A stretch of 41,252 bases of DNA from Flintibacter muris (GTDB lineage Bacteria > Bacillota > Clostridia > Oscillospirales > Oscillospiraceae): assembly GCF_943192995.1 (NCBI RefSeq), contig NZ_CALPCP010000030.1, positions 1-41,252 of the forward strand. Direction: 5' to 3'. Below, in pieces: positions 15,755-22,808 of the stretch. Made by a program: the position numbers and the translations under genes. The first letter of the stretch is position 1. Each line of letters begins with the position of its first letter. The notes under the pieces were generated by a model, which was not told the DNA's origin, did no database searches, and was given only the letters and a program-made list of their open reading frames with translations.

Positions 15755-16692
15755 GCGCGCCCCAGATTTTAGCCACCGGACGGTGCCTTCCGGACCGGGT
15801 GGTGACCAATGAGGAACTGAGCAAAGCGGTGGACACCAGCGACGAGTGGGTATTCAGCCGCACCGGGATACACAGCCGCCATTTTTGCACCACCGAGACC
15901 GGCCTGGACCTGGCTGTCAACGCGGCCCGCCAGGCCATGGACCGGGCGAGGGTCACAGCGGCGGAGATTGGGGTGTGTCTGGTGGGGACATTTACCCCCG
16001 ACCACGCCAGCCCCTCCACCGCCTGCCTGCTCCAGCGGGAGCTGGGGCTGATGGAGAACACCATTTGCTTTGACCTGAACGCCGCCTGCGCCGGGTTTTT
16101 GTACGGCCTGCACACCGCCCACGCCCTGTTGGCCGACGCCCCCCGCCCCTATGCTCTGGTGGTGGGAGCGGAGGTCATCAGCCGGGTGATGGACCACACC
16201 AACCGCAACACCTGCGTCCTCTTTGGGGACGGGGCGGGGGCGGCGGTGGTCAGCCGGGAGGAGGGGCGCAGCTGGCACACCGTCTTCGGCTCCCGGGGGG
16301 ACCGGTCCAGCATCCGGGTCCAGGGGCCGGGACCGGTCCCCTCCGCTATCCACATGGACGGCAAGGCGGTGTTCCGCTTCGCCGTGGAGGTGGTGGAGCA
16401 GTCTATCCGCCAGCTGCTGGAGAAGGAGGGGCTGTCCTCCGTCAACGACCTGGACCTGGTGGTCTGCCACCAGGCCAACGCCCGGATCGTTGACCACGTA
16501 GCCAAAAAGCTGAAGGCCCGGGAGGGCCTGTTCTATAAAAATATGGACCGCTACGGCAACACCTCCGCCGCCAGTATCCCCATTGCCCTAGACGAACTGG
16601 TCCAGAGCGGGGTGCTGCGCCCCGGAATGCGGGTGCTGACGGTGGGCTTCGGCGGCGGCCTGACCTGGGCCGGGGCGCTGCTGGAGTGGTAA
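15751..16692 (+). CDS. fabH: beta-ketoacyl-ACP synthase III
   Basis: A 313-residue condensing enzyme that starts fatty acid synthesis by joining acetyl-CoA (or a branched primer) to malonyl-ACP. The catalytic triad is visible: C113 in DLNAACAGF, H240 in VVCHQANARI and N270 in RYGNTSAAS. It starts at ATG 15751, after AGGAGG, overlapping the accA stop. A much longer frame upstream is an alternative-frame read of accA. FabK follows after 12 bases. Confidence 0.95.
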   Translation: MSAPQILATGRCLPDRVVTNEELSKAVDTSDEWVFSRTGIHSRHFCTTETGLDLAVNAARQAMDRARVTAAEIGVCLVGTFTPDHASPSTACLLQRELGLMENTICFDLNAACAGFLYGLHTAHALLADAPRPYALVVGAEVISRVMDHTNRNTCVLFGDGAGAAVVSREEGRSWHTVFGSRGDRSSIRVQGPGPVPSAIHMDGKAVFRFAVEVVEQSIRQLLEKEGLSSVNDLDLVVCHQANARIVDHVAKKLKAREGLFYKNMDRYGNTSAASIPIALDELVQSGVLRPGMRVLTVGFGGGLTWAGALLEW

Positions 16693-16704
16693 AGGAGAGA
16701 TACT

Positions 16705-17640
16705 ATGAAGCTCAATGAAATTCTGGGGACCGAGTTCCCCATTATCCAGGGCGGCATGGCCAATATCGCCACCGGTGAGTTTGCCGCCGCCGTGTCCAAC
16801 GCCGGCGCCCTGGGACTGATCGGCGCCGGGGGAATGACCGCGGATATGCTCCGGGAGCACATCCGCACCTGCAAGTCCCTCACAGACAAACCCTTTGGCG
16901 TGAACATCATGCTCATGAACCCCGCCGCCGCCCAGATGGCCCAGGTGGTCATTGAGGAGGGCGTGAAGGTGGTTACCACCGGCGCCGGGGTACCCGGACA
17001 GTTTGTCCCGGCCTGGAAAGAGGCGGGGATCAAGGTCTTCCCCGTAGTCCCGGCCACCACCATGGTCAAGCGGCTGGAACCGCTGGGGGTGGATGGCTTT
17101 ATCGCTGAGGGCACTGAGTCGGGCGGCCATGTGGGTGAGCTGACCACTATGGCCCTGGTGCCCCAGGTCTGTGAGGCCACCAGCCTGCCTGTCATTGCCG
17201 CCGGCGGTATCGCCTCGGGCCGTCAGCTGGCCGCCGCCTTCGCCCTGGGGGCCTGCGGCGCACAGGTAGGCACCTGCCTGCTGGTCAGTGAGGAGTGCCC
17301 CATTCACGACAACTACAAGCAGGCCGTTTTAAAGGCCAAGGACAGCGACACCACTGTGACAGGCCGCTCTGTCAACGCGCCCGTCCGCATTTTAAAGAAC
17401 CAGATGTCCCGGGAGTATTTAAAGCAGGAGCGGGCCGGGGCCAGCCGGGAGGAGCTGGAGAAATTCACTCTGGGCTCCCTGCGCCGGGCGGTTTTTGAGG
17501 GCGACACCAAAACCGGCTCGCTGATGTGCGGCCAGACGGCGGGACTGCTCCACCAGATCCGCCCCCTGCGGACCATCTTTGAGGAGCTGATGGGGGACAG
17601 CCGGAGTGTACTGGCAGAAATGGAGGCAAAATGGCGGTAA
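16705..17640 (+). CDS. fabK: enoyl-ACP reductase II (FMN-dependent)
   Basis: A 311-residue TIM-barrel flavoprotein that reduces trans-2-enoyl-ACP at the end of each elongation cycle. Motifs: FPIIQGGMANIATGEFAAAV at the N-terminus, TESGGHVGELTT with the conserved His142, PVIAAGGIASGRQLAAAFALGA for FMN phosphate binding. Length matches Streptococcus pneumoniae FabK. No fabI or fabV is seen, so this is the reductase of the pathway here. AAAGGAG precedes the ATG. It overlaps the next gene by 10 bases. Confidence 0.93.
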   Translation: MKLNEILGTEFPIIQGGMANIATGEFAAAVSNAGALGLIGAGGMTADMLREHIRTCKSLTDKPFGVNIMLMNPAAAQMAQVVIEEGVKVVTTGAGVPGQFVPAWKEAGIKVFPVVPATTMVKRLEPLGVDGFIAEGTESGGHVGELTTMALVPQVCEATSLPVIAAGGIASGRQLAAAFALGACGAQVGTCLLVSEECPIHDNYKQAVLKAKDSDTTVTGRSVNAPVRILKNQMSREYLKQERAGASREELEKFTLGSLRRAVFEGDTKTGSLMCGQTAGLLHQIRPLRTIFEELMGDSRSVLAEMEAKWR

Positions 17641-18710
17641 CGCTTGGAGGTAAAACCCTTTCTCTGCCCATCCTTCAGGGGGGTATGGGCATTGGCATCA
17701 GCCTGGACCGTCTGGCCGGAGCGGTGGCCGCCAAAGGCGGCATGGGGACTATCTCCACCGCCGCCTGCGGCTTTTTAGAGCCCGACTACAGACAGGACCA
17801 CCAGCGGGCCAACCTGCGGGCTTTAGACCGCCAGGTCCGCCGGGCCAAGGAACTGGCCCGGGGAGCGGGGCTGGTGGCAGTAAATGCTATGGTAGCCACT
17901 GCCCAGTATGCTGACAGCGTCCGCACCGCCCTTCGGGCAGGGGTGGACGCGGTGGTCAGTGGAGCAGGACTGCCCCTCCAGCTGCCTGTTATTGCCGCTC
18001 AGGTCCCGGACAGTACCGCTGCCCTGGCTCCTATTGTCAGCAGCGGCCGGGCCGCCGCCCTGATCTGCAAGGCCTGGGACAAGCGCTGCGCCCGGGTCCC
18101 CGACTTTGTGGTGCTGGAGGGCCCTCTGGCGGGCGGTCACCTGGGTTTTTCCCCTGAGCAGGCCCAGGCGGGCCGGCCCGACGTCTTGGAAAGGCTGCTT
18201 CATGAGGTGCGGGAGGCCTTGGCCCCCTTCCGGGAAAAGTACCGCCGGGATATCCCGGTCTTTGTAGCCGGAGGGGTGGAAAATGGAGGCCAAATGGCCC
18301 GGCTGATGAAGCAGGGGGCCGCTGGAGCACAGTTCGCCACCCAGTTTATCGCCACAGAGGAATGTGACGCCACCCAGGACTATAAGGATGCCCTCATCCG
18401 GGCCCGTTGTGAGGATGCGGTGATTGTAAAAAGCCCGGTGGGGATGCCGGGCAGGGCCCTACGCAGTCCCCTGGTGCGCCGGGTGGAGGCGGGTGTTCAG
18501 CCCGGGCCGGAGGGCTGTATCGGTTGTCTGGTTCCCTGCAAAAAGCTGAACTCCCCCTACTGCATCTCCCAAGCCCTCATCGCCGCCTGGCATGGAGACT
18601 GGGAAAATGGTCTGTTCTTCTGCGGGGCCAATGTGGGCCAGGTGGACGCCATGTCCACGGTGGAAAAGCAGATGGACCAAATTATAAAGGAATGGAGGGC
18701 GGCACAATGA
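17631..18710 (+). CDS. FabK/nitronate monooxygenase-family flavoprotein with C-terminal Cys cluster; FabX-like candidate
   Basis: A 359-residue FMN TIM-barrel protein, paralogous to FabK (LPILQGGMGIGISLDRLAGA; PLAGGHLGF with His170; PVFVAGGVENGGQMARLMKQGA for FMN). Unlike FabK it has an insertion after residue 50 and a C-terminal cysteine set C296-x2-C299-x3-C303-x7-C311 (GCIGCLVPCKK, then YC), which looks like an iron-sulfur site. Helicobacter pylori FabX, an FMN and [4Fe-4S] enzyme of this family, oxidises and isomerises acyl-ACP to start unsaturated fatty acid synthesis. No fabA or fabM is present in this operon. The FabX role is inference; a second enoyl reductase or a plain nitronate monooxygenase are alternatives. 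Confidence 0.8.
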   Translation: MAVTLGGKTLSLPILQGGMGIGISLDRLAGAVAAKGGMGTISTAACGFLEPDYRQDHQRANLRALDRQVRRAKELARGAGLVAVNAMVATAQYADSVRTALRAGVDAVVSGAGLPLQLPVIAAQVPDSTAALAPIVSSGRAAALICKAWDKRCARVPDFVVLEGPLAGGHLGFSPEQAQAGRPDVLERLLHEVREALAPFREKYRRDIPVFVAGGVENGGQMARLMKQGAAGAQFATQFIATEECDATQDYKDALIRARCEDAVIVKSPVGMPGRALRSPLVRRVEAGVQPGPEGCIGCLVPCKKLNSPYCISQALIAAWHGDWENGLFFCGANVGQVDAMSTVEKQMDQIIKEWRAAQ

Positions 18711-19642
18711 AGCTGGCCTTTGTATATGCCGGACAGGGCAGTCAGAAGGTGGGCATGGGAGCGGATTTTTACAAGGAATTCCCCGCCTTTGCCAACATTT
18801 TTGACCATGCCCCGGTGGATTTTGACCTGAAGGAACTGTGCTTTGAGGGCCCGGAGGAGAAGCTGTCCCAGACCCGGTACACCCAGCCCTGCATGGCAGC
18901 CTTCGCCGTGGGGGTGACCGATCTGCTGTATCAGGCGGGCATCCGTCCCCAAGCAGCTGCGGGGCTGTCTCTGGGGGAGTACTCGGCGCTGTACGCCGCC
19001 GGAGTGTTCAGCCAGGGGACAACCATCTCAACAGTGGCCTTTCGGGGCCGGGCCATGGAGGAGGCCGCCGCCGGGCTGGACTGCTCCATGACTGCCGTGC
19101 TGGGGCTGGACCGTGAGCAGCTCCAGACCGCCTGCAGCCGGGCGGCGGAGCTGGGAGTGGTTCAGATCTGCAACTACAACTGTCCCGGCCAGCTGGTTAT
19201 CGGCGGGGAGAGGGCGGCGGTGGACCGGGCCGGGGAGCTGGCCAGGGAGCTGGGCGCCAAGCGGTGCATGCCCTTAAAGGTGAGCGGCCCCTTCCACACC
19301 CGCCTGATGAAGCCCGCCGGGGACGCCTTGGCTGCCCGCTTCCGGTCTCTGGACTTCGGCCCCATGTCTATCCCCGTCTACTTCAACTGCAAGGGCGGGC
19401 CTATGGAGGCGGAGGACACCATCCCCGCCCTGCTGGAACGCCAGGTTCAGTCCTCCGTCTACTGGGAGGACACTGTCCGCCGGATGGAGGCTGACGGCAT
19501 TGACACTGCGGTGGAAATCGGGCCGGGCAAAACCCTGTGCGGCTTCTTTAAAAAGACGGCCCCGGCCATCAAGACCTATCACATCGACACAGCGGCGGAC
19601 TTCCACAGTGTGGTATCCGCTTTGAAAGGAGATCATCCATGA
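18707..19642 (+). CDS. fabD: malonyl-CoA:ACP transacylase
   Basis: A 311-residue acyltransferase that loads malonate from CoA onto AcpP. Motifs: FVYAGQGSQKVGMG at the N-terminus, the nucleophile elbow GLSLGEYSA with Ser88 (Leu replaces the usual His before Ser), and SGPFHTRLM with the catalytic His. ATG 18707 overlaps the stop of the previous gene and follows GGAGGGC. A longer frame from 18524 is not supported. It overlaps fabG by 4 bases. Confidence 0.95.
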   Translation: MKLAFVYAGQGSQKVGMGADFYKEFPAFANIFDHAPVDFDLKELCFEGPEEKLSQTRYTQPCMAAFAVGVTDLLYQAGIRPQAAAGLSLGEYSALYAAGVFSQGTTISTVAFRGRAMEEAAAGLDCSMTAVLGLDREQLQTACSRAAELGVVQICNYNCPGQLVIGGERAAVDRAGELARELGAKRCMPLKVSGPFHTRLMKPAGDALAARFRSLDFGPMSIPVYFNCKGGPMEAEDTIPALLERQVQSSVYWEDTVRRMEADGIDTAVEIGPGKTLCGFFKKTAPAIKTYHIDTAADFHSVVSALKGDHP

Positions 19643-20382
19643 GCATGGAGGGAAATGTAGCCCTGGTCACCGGCGGCAGCCGGGGAATCGGCCGGGCTGT
19701 CTGCCTGGAGCTGGCCCGGAGAGGGGTGTCTATCGCTGTCAACTACGGGGGCAGCAGCCAGGCGGCGGAGGAGACAGCGCAGCTGTGCCGCGATCTGGGG
19801 GTGGAGGCGGAGGTCTTTCAGACTGATGTGGCCAGCCCCGCCGCCTGCGAGGCTCTGGTGGCGGCGGTGAAGGAGCGCTTTGGGCGGCTGGACATTCTGG
19901 TCAACAACGCCGGCATCAGCCGGGACGGCCTGCTCATGACCGCCAAAACGGAGGATTTTGACAACACCCTGGATACCAACCTGAAAGGCGCCTACTTCTG
20001 CACCAAGGCGGCTTCCAAGGTGATGGTGCGCCAGAAATACGGGCGGATTATCTGCCTGTCCAGCGTGGTAGGCCTGCGGGGCAATCCGGGCCAGACCGCC
20101 TACGCCGCCAGCAAGGCGGGCCTGCTGGGCCTGACCAAGGCGGCCGCCAAAGAGCTGGCCGGGCGGGATATCACCGTCAACGCGGTGGCCCCCGGCTACA
20201 TCCAAACCGACATGACCGCCGTTTTGCCCGACAAGGCCAAAGAGGCCATGCTGGGGACCATTCCCAAGGGCCGTCCCGGTACACCCGAGGAGGTAGCCCG
20301 GGCGGTGGCCTTCTTTGCCGCCCCCGAGTCCGCCTACATCACCGGCCAGGTGCTGTGCGTGGACGGCGGCATGGCTGTTTAA
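19639..20382 (+). CDS. fabG: 3-oxoacyl-ACP reductase
   Basis: A 247-residue short-chain dehydrogenase that reduces 3-ketoacyl-ACP with NADPH. The cofactor motif is TGGSRGIG, followed by NNAGISRDGLLM, the Ser of LSSVVG, and YAASKAG with Tyr155 and Lys159. C-terminal end ITGQVLCVDGGMAV is typical. AAAGGAG precedes ATG 19639, which overlaps the fabD stop. Confidence 0.95.
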   Translation: MSMEGNVALVTGGSRGIGRAVCLELARRGVSIAVNYGGSSQAAEETAQLCRDLGVEAEVFQTDVASPAACEALVAAVKERFGRLDILVNNAGISRDGLLMTAKTEDFDNTLDTNLKGAYFCTKAASKVMVRQKYGRIICLSSVVGLRGNPGQTAYAASKAGLLGLTKAAAKELAGRDITVNAVAPGYIQTDMTAVLPDKAKEAMLGTIPKGRPGTPEEVARAVAFFAAPESAYITGQVLCVDGGMAV

Positions 20383-20395
20383 TGAGGTGAAAGAG

Positions 20396-21637
20396 ATGGA
20401 AAAGCGCAGAGTGGTAATTACCGGCATGGGCACTGTGAACCCGATAGGCAATACAGTGGCCGAAAGCTGGAGCGCGGTTCAGGCGGGCCGGTGCGGTATT
20501 GGACCCATCACCCGGTATGACACGTCAGAGATGAAGGTCAAGCTGGCCGGCGAGGTGCGGGAGTTGGATATCGACGGCCTTTTGGGCAAGCGTGAGGCCA
20601 AAAAGATGGACCGCTTCACCCAGCTGTCCCTGATTGCCGCCGGCGAGTGCATGGACGACGCCGGCCTGGACCTGGAGCAGGAAAATCTGGACCGCTGCGG
20701 CGTGCTGTTTTCCAGCGGCATCGGCGGCTTTGAAACGGTGGGCGACGCCCACAGGCGGGGAAGCGAACGGGGCTATGATTCGGTGTCCCCCTTTATGATC
20801 CCCATGATTATTTCCAATATGGCGGCGGGCCATATGGCCATCCGTTACGGCTTCCGGGGGATGTGTTCCTGTGTGGTCACCGCCTGCGCCGGGGGGACCA
20901 ACGCTGTGGGCGACGCCTTCCGCCATATCCGGGACGGCTACGCCGAGGTTATGCTGTGCGGCGGCGGAGAGGCGGCCGTCACCCCTCTGGCCATGGGGGG
21001 CTTTACCGCTATGAAGGCCCTGTGCGAGAGCACCGACCCTCTGCGGGCCTCCATCCCCTTTGACGCCCAGCGCTCCGGCTTTGTCATGGGTGAGGGGGCG
21101 GGCGCCCTCCTGCTGGAGGAATACGGGCACGCCCAGGCCCGGGGCGCCAGGATTTACGCTGAGGTGATCGGCTACGGCGCCAACTGTGACGCCCACCACA
21201 TCACCGCCCCCGCTCCCGGCGGGGCAGGAGGGGCCGCCTGCATGGCCCAGGCCCTGGCCGACGCCGGTGTGGAGCCGGAGGCTGTAGACTACGTCAACGC
21301 CCACGGCACCTCTACCCCGCTCAATGACGAGAGCGAGACGGCGGCCATCCACACCCTGTTTGGGGACCATGCCAAAAAGCTGCTGGTCAGCTCCACCAAG
21401 TCCATGACCGGCCATCTGCTGGGGGCGGCGGGGGCGGTGGAGGCCATCTTCACCGCCCTGGCCCTGAAGGAGGGCTTTGCCCCCGCCACCATTGGCTATC
21501 AGGTCCCCGACCCGGCCTGCGACCTGGACGTGGTGCCCAACCAGGGTCGTAGCGCACAGCTCCGGATCGCCCTGTCCAACTCTCTGGGCTTTGGCGGGCA
21601 TAACGCGGCTATTGTGCTGAAAAAGTGGGAGGAATAA
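20396..21637 (+). CDS. fabF: beta-ketoacyl-ACP synthase II
   Basis: A 413-residue elongation condensing enzyme. Catalytic residues: Cys164 in [16 protein letters not shown], His in [12 protein letters not shown], Lys and His in [14 protein letters not shown]. Length matches the family. ATG 20396 is preceded by GAGGTG; an upstream ATG at 20315 lies within fabG. In clostridia FabF usually performs all elongation steps, so it would also extend unsaturated intermediates if 17631-18710 makes them. Confidence 0.95.
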   Translation: MEKRRVVITGMGTVNPIGNTVAESWSAVQAGRCGIGPITRYDTSEMKVKLAGEVRELDIDGLLGKREAKKMDRFTQLSLIAAGECMDDAGLDLEQENLDRCGVLFSSGIGGFETVGDAHRRGSERGYDSVSPFMIPMIISNMAAGHMAIRYGFRGMCSCVVTACAGGTNAVGDAFRHIRDGYAEVMLCGGGEAAVTPLAMGGFTAMKALCESTDPLRASIPFDAQRSGFVMGEGAGALLLEEYGHAQARGARIYAEVIGYGANCDAHHITAPAPGGAGGAACMAQALADAGVEPEAVDYVNAHGTSTPLNDESETAAIHTLFGDHAKKLLVSSTKSMTGHLLGAAGAVEAIFTALALKEGFAPATIGYQVPDPACDLDVVPNQGRSAQLRIALSNSLGFGGHNAAIVLKKWEE

Positions 21638-21641
21638 CACA

Positions 21642-22109
21642 ATGGAGCTGAATATTGACCAGATCGAATCCATTTTGCCCCACCGCCACCCCTTTTTGCT
21701 GGTGGATAAGATCACTGAGTGCCTCCCCGGACAGGGGGCCAAGGGGATCAAGTGCGTCACCGCCAACGAGCCCTTTTTCCAGGGCCACTTTCCCGGCTTT
21801 AAGGTAATGCCCGGGGTGCTTATTATTGAGGCCCTGGCCCAGGTGGGGGCGGTGGCCATCCTCACTGAGGAGGAAAACAAGGGCAGGCTGGCCCTCTTCG
21901 GCGGGATTAAAAACGCCCGGTTCAAGCGGCAGGTCCGCCCCGGCGACGTGCTGGAGCTGCAATGCCAGCTCACTGCCCGGAAGGGGCCGGTGGGCTTTGG
22001 CACGGCGGAGGCCCGTGTGGATGGCAGGCTGGCCTGCAAGGCGGAGCTGACCTTTGCCCTCACCGACCGGTTGAATTCCTCTTGCGAAACAGGAGATTCT
22101 TTGGTATAA
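21642..22109 (+). CDS. fabZ: 3-hydroxyacyl-ACP dehydratase
   Basis: A 155-residue hot-dog dehydratase. The active site is [20 protein letters not shown] with His49 and Glu63. It converts 3-hydroxyacyl-ACP to trans-2-enoyl-ACP for FabK. A C-terminal tail of about 12 residues ([12 protein letters not shown]) extends beyond the usual end, and its codons overlap a promoter-like sequence for the regulator gene that follows. Confidence 0.94.
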   Translation: MELNIDQIESILPHRHPFLLVDKITECLPGQGAKGIKCVTANEPFFQGHFPGFKVMPGVLIIEALAQVGAVAILTEEENKGRLALFGGIKNARFKRQVRPGDVLELQCQLTARKGPVGFGTAEARVDGRLACKAELTFALTDRLNSSCETGDSLV

Positions 22110-22110
22110 T
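22082..22110 (+). promoter_or_regulatory. internal promoter for the MarR-type gene, inside the end of fabZ
   Basis: TTGCGA (22082-22087), 17-base spacer, TATAAT (22105-22110). Expected start near 22117 would give a short leader with AGGGAG and a GTG start at 22145. It would let the regulator be made independently of the operon promoter. Confidence 0.55.
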
Positions 22111-22144
22111 GGCCTCAATTTCAAGAAAAAAGAGGGAGAAGGCC

Positions 22145-22585
22145 GTGCTGGAAAAGAGCTTTGACCGGATCTATACCAAATTCAAGCTGCACTTTTATCA
22201 GGCTGTCTTCTCCAGATTCCAGACCCGGGAGGCCAGCCTGACAGCGGTGGAGACCTTCTGTATGGAGATCATCCGAGCCCTGGAAGAACCTACGGTCAAT
22301 GAGTTTGCCTCTTTTGTGAACATCTCCTCCCCAAATGCCGCCTATAAGGTAAACAGCCTGATCCGAAAGGGATATCTGGAAAAGGTGCAGTCCCCCAGCG
22401 ACCGGCGGGAGTACCATCTGCGTCCCACCCAGAAGTTCCATGACTACTACAATCTCAGCAGTTCCTACATTCAGGAGGTCATGGACCGGGTACGTGAGCG
22501 CTTCACCCCGGAGGAGGTGGCCCAGATGGACCGGGTATTGGACATTGTGGGCCGGGAACTGATGACGGAAATCAATTTGAAGTAG
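22145..22585 (+). CDS. MarR-family regulator, FabT-like
   Basis: A 146-residue winged-helix protein (from GTG 22145, six bases after AGGGAG). An ATG at 22109, overlapping the fabZ stop, would add 12 basic residues but its ribosome binding site is 13 bases away; both starts are possible. The winged helix spans about 45-100 (EFASFVNISSPNAAYKVNSL, then IRKGYLEKVQSPSDRREYHL with the MarR wing). Position at the end of the fatty-acid operon points to control of that operon in the manner of streptococcal FabT, which uses acyl-ACP as co-repressor. The inverted repeat at 11920-11959 is its best candidate site (inference). Confidence 0.85.
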   Translation: MLEKSFDRIYTKFKLHFYQAVFSRFQTREASLTAVETFCMEIIRALEEPTVNEFASFVNISSPNAAYKVNSLIRKGYLEKVQSPSDRREYHLRPTQKFHDYYNLSSSYIQEVMDRVRERFTPEEVAQMDRVLDIVGRELMTEINLK

Positions 22586-22606
22586 CACCAGCGAGAATTG
22601 TCAAAA

Positions 22607-22733
22607 AAGCCTCCCTCTTTGAGGGAGGTGGCACGGCGAAACCGTGACGGAGGGAGTTTAGCTGCAGATTTTCGTTGTTTTACTCCCTCAGTCACCGCCT
22701 GCGGCGGCGACAGCTCCCTCAGAGAGGGAGCCT
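22607..22733. repeat. dispersed repeat, family C: inverted pair of GGGAG-flanked units
   Basis: Unit 1 (22609-22657) runs GCCTCCCTCTTTGAGGGAGG, GGCACGGCGAAACCGTGAC, GGAGGGAG. Unit 2 (22682-22733), read on the minus strand, runs GGCTCCCTCTCTGAGGGAGC, a GC-rich hairpin, GGTGACTGAGGGAG. Both share the frame GGCTCCCTC-nn-TGAGGGAG, hairpin, GTGACnGAGGGAG and face opposite ways. I know similar elements as abundant intergenic repeats in Oscillospiraceae genomes. Confidence 0.7.
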
Positions 22734-22764
22734 AAAAGATGAGCATGATTTTTTAACGCGTTGA

Positions 22765-22797
22765 AGCGGCACACGGAATTAACCGTGTGCCGCTTTT
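22765..22797 (+). terminator. intrinsic terminator of the fatty-acid operon
   Basis: A perfect 12-bp stem AGCGGCACACGG / CCGTGTGCCGCT with a six-base loop, followed by TTTTCTC. It lies between the convergent regulator and EF-G-like genes, and works best on the plus strand. Confidence 0.85.
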
Positions 22798-22808
22798 CTC
22801 TACTCTTC

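Noticed and set aside
22607..22733. CRISPR array
   Set aside because: Two inverted units with internal hairpins and no regular direct repeats with spacers; no cas genes are present.
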